The notes under the pieces were generated by a model. It ran no database searches, was not told the DNA's origin, and was given only the letters and a program-made list of their open reading frames with translations. This document shows, piece after piece, positions 1 to 5,098 of a DNA stretch of 10,192 nucleotides. This stretch comes from an uncultured Prevotellaceae bacterium (lineage in GTDB: Bacteria; Bacteroidota; Bacteroidia; Bacteroidales; Muribaculaceae): assembly GCA_937892085.1 (NCBI GenBank), contig CALAVD010000338.1:1-10192 (forward strand), given 5' to 3'. Made by a program: the position numbers and the translations under genes. Position 1 is the stretch's first letter. Each line of letters opens with the position of its first letter.

Positions 1-176
1 GAATAGTAGAATAGTGGAATAGTGGAATAGTGGAATAGTGGAATAGTAGAATAGTGGAATAGTAGAATAGTGGAATAGTAGAATAGTGGAATAGTGGAAT
101 AGTGGATTAGTGGATTAGTGGAATAGTGGAATAGTGGAATAGTGGAATAGTGGAATAGTGGAATAGTGGATTGGTC
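1..176 (+). repeat. Tandem array of the octamer GAATAGTG
   Basis: Twenty-one consecutive 8-bp units fill bases 1-168, followed by a decayed unit at 169-176. Most units are GAATAGTG. Four are GAATAGTA (1-8, 41-48, 57-64, 73-80) and two adjacent ones are GATTAGTG (105-120). The array begins at the window edge, so its true length is unknown. The plus strand has no C until base 176, so the opposite strand has no G. Because 8 is not a multiple of 3, all frames on one strand read the same eight-residue cycle: stops on the plus strand, but an open HYSTIPLF cycle on the minus strand, broken in one frame by the two variant units. The array begins 8 bp past the stop codon of the last gene of the B12 operon. 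There is no sign that it is translated. Identical neighbouring units suggest slippage or expansion. Confidence 0.97.
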
Positions 177-184
177 ACGCAGGA

Positions 185-1354
185 TTAACTGCCCAATAGT
201 ATGTTATAGACTGCGGTAACATCGCCTGCCGTGATGCTGCCGTCACCATCTTGGTCACCATTGACAATAGCTGAGTCATCGTTATTAAGCAGCAGGTTAT
301 AGAGAGCTGTCACGTCGGCAGAGGTAACATTGTCGTCACCATTCACGTCGCCGGGCTCAGGCTCGGCAACAGCATCGGGATGCAGGTCAAGACCTCCCCT
401 AATTTCGGTAGATGTTTCGCCCAGCCAGCCGCAGTCTTGAAGCTCAGCATTATATACCTTGATGAAATCAACCTTCTTCAAATCGACATGATTTCCATCT
501 TCATCAACCGCCCAATCGATTTTGAAACCCATGTTCATGTTTTCATTGTAGGCTGTGGGTTTATAGCCATAGTGCCAGTCGGGGCGATTATCAACATATC
601 CCCAGCTGAAAAAATGCTGCACCCAATAAGAACCGTTACCACTCTCGTCAACAGCATTGCATGGCAGTTTGGTAGCCTCAAATGTCATTGTTTCGCCTTC
701 TTCCCACAGGGGCCAGTAGCTTTGGTTGTGAAAGCTGTTCTTTCTCACATATCCCTCTTGCAGGCTATCGACGCTGTTACATGTCCAGCGGATATATTCG
801 GCATCGGTGATGAAAGGAGGTACAGGAACTTTAGGCTTGTTCTCATCGGGCTTGTAATAGGTGATAGTGAAATGCTTCTGGACACGAGGATTGTTGTACT
901 CGCTGCCTGCAAGCTCATACCAGGGGTCATCGGGAATGCCGTTGCCGTTCACGTCACGGCTCACCATCACGATACCAGGCTCGCTGCTGCCACCTGCCGA
1001 TGTCGTTTCATCGCCTTGAATAGCATTACCGAATATTTGGAAATCATATTCTCCTTTAACATTGACAACAGGATGATCAAAACCAAAAATCACATATCCA
1101 CCAAATGATCCTAAACTCACAACGCCATAATCAATTTCAATCTCGTCGTCAATAGGGTTGTAGCTACTAAGCTCCTCGGCCACTAAATTCAGCAGTGAGT
1201 CTTTTGTAATGCCCGCAAAAGCTTTAGGACTGGAATTTACAAACTGCCCAGGAGCAGGTCTGAAGTCATAAACCTTGCGAATGAAGGGAGAATTTTGAGC
1301 GATTGCCGTGCACGACAACGCTAAAATAAGCGATAAAAGCAATAATTTCTTCAT
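185..1354 (-). CDS. Secreted B12-locus protein with C-terminal dockerin-like repeats, function unassigned
   Basis: Third and last gene of the operon, starting 16 bp after the btuG stop. The 389-residue product has a Sec signal (residues 1-20, MKK then a leucine-rich core, likely cut after AIAQ). A lipobox reading at LALSC (Cys15) is possible but weaker. The main domain, about 24-326, has segments I recall from cell-surface proteins encoded beside Bacteroides btuB/btuG genes: RPAPGQFVN (32-40), a glycine-rich GGYVIFGFDH (85-94), SSEPGIVMVS (123-132), a calcium-loop-like DVNGNGIPDD (134-143), GSYWVQ, and WLGETSTEIRG (310-320). The tail (334-389) holds two DxNxD/DxDxD loops, GDVNGDDNVTSADV and GDQDGDGSITAGDV, each followed by a short helix, as in type I dockerin repeats. 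The operon position implies a role in corrinoid capture at the cell surface, but no activity can be read from the sequence. I cannot say whether it matches any named accessory B12 lipoprotein such as BtuH. Confidence 0.85.
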   Translation of the reverse strand: MKKLLLLSLILALSCTAIAQNSPFIRKVYDFRPAPGQFVNSSPKAFAGITKDSLLNLVAEELSSYNPIDDEIEIDYGVVSLGSFGGYVIFGFDHPVVNVKGEYDFQIFGNAIQGDETTSAGGSSEPGIVMVSRDVNGNGIPDDPWYELAGSEYNNPRVQKHFTITYYKPDENKPKVPVPPFITDAEYIRWTCNSVDSLQEGYVRKNSFHNQSYWPLWEEGETMTFEATKLPCNAVDESGNGSYWVQHFFSWGYVDNRPDWHYGYKPTAYNENMNMGFKIDWAVDEDGNHVDLKKVDFIKVYNAELQDCGWLGETSTEIRGGLDLHPDAVAEPEPGDVNGDDNVTSADVTALYNLLLNNDDSAIVNGDQDGDGSITAGDVTAVYNILLGS

Positions 1355-1370
1355 TATATTATAGTTTTGA

Positions 1371-2555
1371 TTATTGTTCGTTTATATTATCTCCTAAAAA
1401 CACAAAGTGAGCAGGGATGTCGCCAGTCCTGACACTCCACTTGCGCACTCCCTCGGGACTATAGCAATGCAGATAACCAGGCTTGATATAATCACCGGCA
1501 TCGGTGAGATAAATCTCTTTTGTGAAAGGGTTCACGGCAATGCCGTATGGGATGTCGATTGTCGATTCGGTGCCATCGGTTATAAACATCTCATTAACCA
1601 CCTCAAGCGTCTTGGTGTTGATGATTTTAAAGGTGCGCTCGCCATAATCGTTGTTCATGAAGCTCCATTGTGCACTAATCACATATAGCGAATCACCATC
1701 CATGCACATGGTGCCAACAGGAATGTCGAATGTCTTTTCCATGCGATGCTTGAGGGTGTTGTAGGCAAAGAGCTTACTGCTATTGCCGTAATAGTCCCCA
1801 CGTGATGTGACCCATAAGATGCCACGCTCGTCGCAACGGCAGCACATCAGGTTCATGGCAATGGGTATGCGTTCAATTTCCTCAAACGATGCGATGTCAA
1901 TTACCGACACAGTATTCTCATATCCCGCCTTGGCGCCTTGGGAGTAGCCGCCCGAGTTGGCAACATATATCTTTCCGTCGGCAATGTCAAGCTCGTCGGG
2001 TTGGCGACCTACAACGCATGTGTCCACTACCTGCATAGTCACGGTATCAACCTTGAATACCGCACCAAGCTGGAACACGTCATCGTCGCTTCCCATCCCA
2101 TTGAGAACTACTGGTCCCACATAGCTCGACACATAGGCATATCCCTTGTAGAACTTGATGTACCGGCAGTTGGGGATGTCGATTTTGTTTAGCATCTTTG
2201 CGGTGTGCTTGTCAAGCACGCTGATATAATTGGAACAGTTTATTACCGCATACATCTTTGAGCCATAGATGGCTATATCGTTACCCACATCGCCCATCTC
2301 CTTAGGCACTGTGGGATTGGCGGCACCAAAGATGTTGCGCGTGTATATCCCGGTTTTGTAGTCATAATAATCAAGGGTAGCCTTATTGTCGTTCATGTTC
2401 CCCTCATTGAGAAGGTAAAAACCATCGATTGACGTGTACTCAGGTTGTGACACAGGTATTCTGTCGGGAATGTAAATTTCTTCGTCTTCTCGGCACGCAG
2501 TGAAAAGGATTAGTAATGCCGTGATAGCGCATAATATGTAGCGAAAACGTCTCAT
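1371..2555 (-). CDS. btuG: BtuG-type surface cobamide-binding beta-propeller lipoprotein
   Basis: The 394-residue product begins with a lipoprotein signal (residues 1-20, core ILCAITALLILF) and lipobox FTAC, with Cys21 as the lipidated residue. The residues after it, REDEE, are acidic, matching the export signal that sends Bacteroidetes lipoproteins to the outside of the cell. The rest is a repeating beta-propeller (YncE-like) with segments I recognise from Bacteroides BtuG: FYLLNEGNM (47-54), KEMGDVGND (85-93), YAVINCSN (102-109), YVANSGGY (197-204), SRGDYYG (251-257), FITDGTE (324-330), IPYGIAVNP (335-343) and TGDIPAHF (377-384). BtuG binds cobalamin very tightly, caps BtuB and delivers the ligand to it. 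The gene lies 3 bp after the btuB stop (TAG, tct, ATG), so the two are probably translationally coupled, and both fall under the upstream riboswitch. It has eight cysteines besides the signal and lipid ones, including a CCRC cluster. Confidence 0.88.
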   Translation of the reverse strand: MRRFRYILCAITALLILFTACREDEEIYIPDRIPVSQPEYTSIDGFYLLNEGNMNDNKATLDYYDYKTGIYTRNIFGAANPTVPKEMGDVGNDIAIYGSKMYAVINCSNYISVLDKHTAKMLNKIDIPNCRYIKFYKGYAYVSSYVGPVVLNGMGSDDDVFQLGAVFKVDTVTMQVVDTCVVGRQPDELDIADGKIYVANSGGYSQGAKAGYENTVSVIDIASFEEIERIPIAMNLMCCRCDERGILWVTSRGDYYGNSSKLFAYNTLKHRMEKTFDIPVGTMCMDGDSLYVISAQWSFMNNDYGERTFKIINTKTLEVVNEMFITDGTESTIDIPYGIAVNPFTKEIYLTDAGDYIKPGYLHCYSPEGVRKWSVRTGDIPAHFVFLGDNINEQ

Positions 2556-2558
2556 AGA

Positions 2559-4628
2559 CTAAATGTCGAATTTCAAAATCAACTTATAATTTCTTCCCGG
2601 CATGGGATAATTTACAATAACATCATAATATTGGTTAAAGATGTTATTAACTTCGCCTGCAATCTTCAGCTTAGTATTACCTATGGTAAAGGTGTAGCTC
2701 ACACTCATGTCGTGAGTGTACCACGGCTGCTCATGATTGGCGCGAATGTTGGCACTATTGTGATAACGCTCGCCCACATAGATGAAGCTATAGTTCACGT
2801 CGAGGTCGCGCCAAGTGGCACGTCCCACCACGCTGCCGCTATGCCAGGGGATATAGGCAATTTGCCCCTTATAGGAGCCTCCATAACCTACATCGCCGGG
2901 CGTGGTGTAGTCTCGCGCCTTTTGGTAAGTGTAACTAAGGTTTACATCAACGTTAAAATCACGAGCTATGTGCATTGTGGCTCGTGCGGTGACATCAACG
3001 CCTATAATCTTCACCTTGCCAATGTTCATCATCATCCAGCGATATTGACCGCGACCGTGAGGCACGGCGATGATTTTGTCGGTGACGGTGTTGTAGTAGG
3101 CGTCGGCAGTGAACTTCAAGCCAGTGAAGAAGCCGTCTTCACGCAGGCGCTGGTACCAGAAGCCGAGGTCAAACTGATTGGCATACTCAGGTCGCAGGTT
3201 AGCGTTGCCCATGTCGGTATAGTACAGGTCGTTGAAGGTGGGCATGCGGAAGATGCGCTTGTAGAACGCCCTTAGGTAGAAGTCGTAGCGCTGAACGGGC
3301 TGGTAGTTCACGAACACCGCCGGCGTGAACTTGTGCATCCACTTGGAGTGGTGGGCAAGGGTCTCGCCCTGGTAAATCGTCTTGTAGCGGTCGTTAATCA
3401 TTGTGTAGAGCACGCTCGCCTGGCACTTGAAGCGGTGCCAAGTGCGTGCTGTGGCGAGTGCCACGAGCGTGGTGTGGCGGTGGGGATAGGAGAAATTGGT
3501 GAGCGTGGAGTTGAGGTAGTTCCACTTGTAATCGACGCTCAGATTCACGTCCCAGTCGGAGATGATGGTGAACTTGTTGGCACTGGTGATGTAAATCTCA
3601 TCTTGCCAGAACTTGTTGTCGATGAGCATCAGGGTGGTGTCGGGGTTGTTGTAGTGCATGAAGTCGCGGGCATACTTGGCACCCACCATCGCCTCATAGC
3701 GGTCGCCGAAGCACTGCTGCCAACTACCCTGCGCAAAGAAGTTCCTATCCCATTGTCGCTGAGAGTTCATCCACACATTATTAACAATGGCACCGGGAAT
3801 GCCGCGCTCACTGTCGTAGTAGTAGAACTTGGCGTTCCACTTGCCCTCGTCGAGCGCACCGAAGATGGCTCCCTCGGCACGGAATGCCTGCACGTCGCCG
3901 TTCTTGCGCACCGCCGTGGTGTCCCAGGCTATGGTGCCGTCGCTGTATTTCTTGCGGTAGCGGAAGTGGTACTGGCCTGTGGCATAGGTGTACTCGGCGC
4001 TTAGCGACATGGTGATGGTGCGCTTGAAGCGGTGCTCCCACCTCACGCTGGGGTTGGCGAGCCCAAAGGAGCCGGTGCGCATCGTCACGTTGAAGTTGTC
4101 GTTTTTCTCGCCACTGAACTTGGGACGACGGGTGCGTATGTAAACCGAGCCGGCCGACCCAAAGTCGCGCGCAGGCTGGAAAATCTCGCTCTTCTGACCG
4201 TTGTAGAGCGATATTTCCTCAATGTTGTCGAGCGAGAACTTGCCCAGGTCGATTTGCCCGTTCTGGGCATTACCTAACTGGATGCCGTCATAGAACACTC
4301 CCAGGTGGTTGGTGCCCATCGAGCGGATGTCGATAGTCTTGATGCCTCCCACGCCGCCGTAGTCCTTGACCTGCACTCCCGAGAAGTAGCGTATGGCGTC
4401 GGCAATGGAGTGGCTGTTCAAGCCCTCGAGTTTCTTGCCGGCAAGGGTCTGTGCGGGAATCACCTCGGCGTAGGGCTTGCGACCATACACCACCACATTC
4501 TCAAGATACTGCACAGTGTCAAGACCTAATGGCACGTCATTAGCGTCTTGAGCCAGTGAGCCCAAGCAGCACAGCGACGCCACGAGCAATGTGAGCGCAA
4601 CTCTAAACTCTATAAACTCTCTAAACAC
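2559..4628 (-). CDS. btuB: BtuB-type TonB-dependent cobalamin outer-membrane receptor
   Basis: First gene behind the cobalamin riboswitch. The 689-residue product has a signal peptide (about 1-27, core VALTLLVASLCCLG, likely cleaved near SLAQ), a TonB-box-like stretch ENVVVYGRK (43-51), a plug domain to about 167 with DAIRYFSGVQVKDYGG, IDIRSMGTNHLGVFYDGI and IEEISLYNG, then a 22-strand-type barrel ending in a C-terminal beta-signal (YKLILKFDI). There is no N-terminal carboxypeptidase-like extension and no SusD partner, so it is a short BtuB-like receptor and not a SusC glycan transporter. The riboswitch and adjacent btuG point to cobalamin or other cobamides as substrate. The start is unusual: the only codon that keeps the signal peptide whole is GTG at 4628-4626, no Shine-Dalgarno is seen, and the first ten codons lie in a repeat tract. 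The N-terminus is therefore less certain than the rest. Confidence 0.9.
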   Translation of the reverse strand: MFREFIEFRVALTLLVASLCCLGSLAQDANDVPLGLDTVQYLENVVVYGRKPYAEVIPAQTLAGKKLEGLNSHSIADAIRYFSGVQVKDYGGVGGIKTIDIRSMGTNHLGVFYDGIQLGNAQNGQIDLGKFSLDNIEEISLYNGQKSEIFQPARDFGSAGSVYIRTRRPKFSGEKNDNFNVTMRTGSFGLANPSVRWEHRFKRTITMSLSAEYTYATGQYHFRYRKKYSDGTIAWDTTAVRKNGDVQAFRAEGAIFGALDEGKWNAKFYYYDSERGIPGAIVNNVWMNSQRQWDRNFFAQGSWQQCFGDRYEAMVGAKYARDFMHYNNPDTTLMLIDNKFWQDEIYITSANKFTIISDWDVNLSVDYKWNYLNSTLTNFSYPHRHTTLVALATARTWHRFKCQASVLYTMINDRYKTIYQGETLAHHSKWMHKFTPAVFVNYQPVQRYDFYLRAFYKRIFRMPTFNDLYYTDMGNANLRPEYANQFDLGFWYQRLREDGFFTGLKFTADAYYNTVTDKIIAVPHGRGQYRWMMMNIGKVKIIGVDVTARATMHIARDFNVDVNLSYTYQKARDYTTPGDVGYGGSYKGQIAYIPWHSGSVVGRATWRDLDVNYSFIYVGERYHNSANIRANHEQPWYTHDMSVSYTFTIGNTKLKIAGEVNNIFNQYYDVIVNYPMPGRNYKLILKFDI

Positions 4629-4648
4629 TAAACTTTAACCTCTAAACT
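4601..4648 (-). repeat. Imperfect TTTAGAG-type repeat overlapping the btuB start
   Basis: Read on the minus strand, this stretch is a series of imperfect 6-9 base copies of GTTTAGAG: GTTTAGAG, GTTAAA, GTTTAGT, GTTTAGAG, AGTTTATAG and AGTTTAGAG. It spans the last leader bases and the first nine or so codons of btuB, so residues 2-9 (FREFIEFR) are encoded by repeat units. Unit lengths are irregular, so the tract is degenerate, but copy changes of 7 or 8 bp would shift the reading frame at the start of the gene. Confidence 0.75.
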
Positions 4649-4661
4649 GCGCAAAGCGCAT
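4635..4661 (-). other. Eight-codon micro-ORF in the btuB leader, in frame with btuB
   Basis: An ATG at 4661-4659 opens a frame encoding MRFAQFRG and closes at TAA (4637-4635), only two codons before the GTG start of btuB and in the same frame. The ATG lies at the edge of a small perfect hairpin, TGCGC-AAA-GCGCA on the plus strand at 4648-4660. It could be a translated leader that feeds ribosomes to the GTG, the remnant of a longer signal peptide broken by a stop, or chance. No ribosome binding site is visible for it. Confidence 0.4.
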
Positions 4662-4689
4662 TTTACCCCGTTAGTCAGTTAAATCTCTT

Positions 4690-4770
4690 TGGAACGTGAA
4701 TCGTGGGACGGGATACGTGGAACGAGGTACAGCCTTTCCACATTCCACTTTCCACTTTCCACCTTTCCGG
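4690..4770 (-). promoter_or_regulatory. Complementary heptamer arrays forming a predicted leader hairpin
   Basis: Two 7-bp arrays lie between the riboswitch and btuB. On the minus strand, the first (4735-4762) is GTGGAAA, GTGGAAA, GTGGAAT, GTGGAAA. The second (4690-4724) is CGTTCCA, CGTATCC, CGTCCCA, CGATTCA, CGTTCCA. Their cores GTGGAA and TTCCAC are complementary, and both have period 7, so pairing stays in register across the arms. The inner six pairs (4736-4741 with 4717-4722) are perfect around a 13-base loop, and further GGTG/CACC-like blocks pair outward with mismatches in between. The fold is judged by eye; no energy was computed. Its place after the aptamer suggests it could influence btuB expression, which is inference. 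Confidence 0.6.
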
Positions 4771-4953
4771 CATTGTGGCAGGTTTTCTGACTTATCCCGT
4801 TGCAGCACCGCCTTCCCATCATATCTTGACAGTGACGAAAGTAGATTGTGCAGCAACTTGGCAATGGGAAACACAGCAGCGTGGTCTGTCCGGGACTCTC
4901 ACCCGGTTCCCTATTATCTGAGGAGCAAAGTTTTAGTCCTCAGCACCAAAATG
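4771..4953 (-). promoter_or_regulatory. Cobalamin (B12) riboswitch
   Basis: The minus strand carries the hallmarks of the cobalamin aptamer. The B12-box region AACCTGCCA lies at 4776-4784, preceded by GGGATAAGTCAG. The conserved core with GGGAACC, GGGTGAGAGTCCCGG and ACAG lies at 4886-4911, followed by GCTGCTGTG near 4871-4879. A closing P1 helix can be drawn between CATTTTGG (4946-4953) and CCACAATG (4771-4778) with one mismatch. GAGGAC and GTCCTC-type segments flank the variable stem near 4918-4941. This RNA binds adenosylcobalamin or related cobalamins and represses downstream genes when B12 is plentiful. The next gene is btuB, as expected. No clear U-tract terminator follows the aptamer, so control at translation or through the downstream leader is more likely than intrinsic termination. 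Confidence 0.95.
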
Positions 4954-4958
4954 CGATG

Positions 4959-4966
4959 CAAAGGTA
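4959..4966 (-). promoter_or_regulatory. Bacteroidetes -7 promoter element of the B12 operon
   Basis: The minus strand reads TACCTTTG here, an exact match to the TAnnTTTG -7 consensus of the Bacteroidetes housekeeping sigma factor. It lies six bases upstream of the P1 helix of the riboswitch, so transcription would begin at the aptamer's edge, and it lies downstream of the rpoC terminator. The -33 region (TTG expected about 19-21 bp upstream) has no good match, which is common in this phylum. Confidence 0.7.
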
Positions 4967-5022
4967 ATGAAAAGTTTTCAGTTATTGGTAATTAGAGTAT
5001 TATTTTTTCGCAGATAGTGTGT

Positions 5023-5057
5023 AAAAAACTCTGGGGCAGCGCTTTGCAGCCCCAGAG
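5023..5057 (-). terminator. Intrinsic terminator of the rpoB-rpoC unit
   Basis: CTCTGGGGC and GCCCCAGAG pair over nine perfect base pairs (5029-5037 with 5049-5057). Beyond one A-A mismatch, two more pairs surround the loop GCTTT. On the minus strand the stem is followed at once by six T residues (5028-5023). It lies 41 bp after the rpoC stop and separates rpoBC from the B12 operon. On the plus strand no T-run follows, so it acts in one direction only. Confidence 0.9.
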
Positions 5058-5076
5058 TCCATTATGAAAACAATGA

Positions 5077-5096
5077 ATATAGAAAAAATTCTATAT
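5077..5096. repeat. A/T-rich inverted repeat just after rpoC
   Basis: A perfect 8-bp inverted repeat, ATATAGAA and TTCTATAT around AAAA, begins two bases beyond the rpoC stop codon. It contains only two G-C pairs in total and would be a weak hairpin. It may help protect the mRNA 3' end or be chance in an A/T-rich spacer. Confidence 0.5.
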
Positions 5097-5098
5097 CT

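Noticed and set aside
1..176. A repeat protein encoded by the minus strand of the octamer array (HYSTIPLF cycle)
   Set aside because: The open frame is a by-product of the repeat containing no minus-strand stop; it follows a stop codon, has no start signal, and the GATTAGTG units put TAA in one frame.
1..176. CRISPR array
   Set aside because: Units are 8 bp, directly abutting, with no unique spacers and no cas genes nearby.
380..1108. A 242-codon open frame on the plus strand opposite the dockerin-tailed gene
   Set aside because: The minus-strand frame has a signal peptide, conserved segments and dockerin repeats; the plus-strand frame has none and overlaps it entirely.
2559..4628. SusC-type glycan transporter
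   Set aside because: The protein lacks the N-terminal carboxypeptidase-like domain and SusD partner and is too short; the riboswitch and btuG neighbour favour BtuB.
4648..4660. Intrinsic terminator on the plus strand (TGCGC-AAA-GCGCA followed by TTTT)
   Set aside because: The stem is only five pairs, the T-run is four bases, and there is no plus-strand gene to terminate.
4671..4995. Short open frames on both strands across the leader region
   Set aside because: They cross the cobalamin aptamer and the heptamer arrays, which explain the sequence; the predicted peptides show no protein-like pattern.
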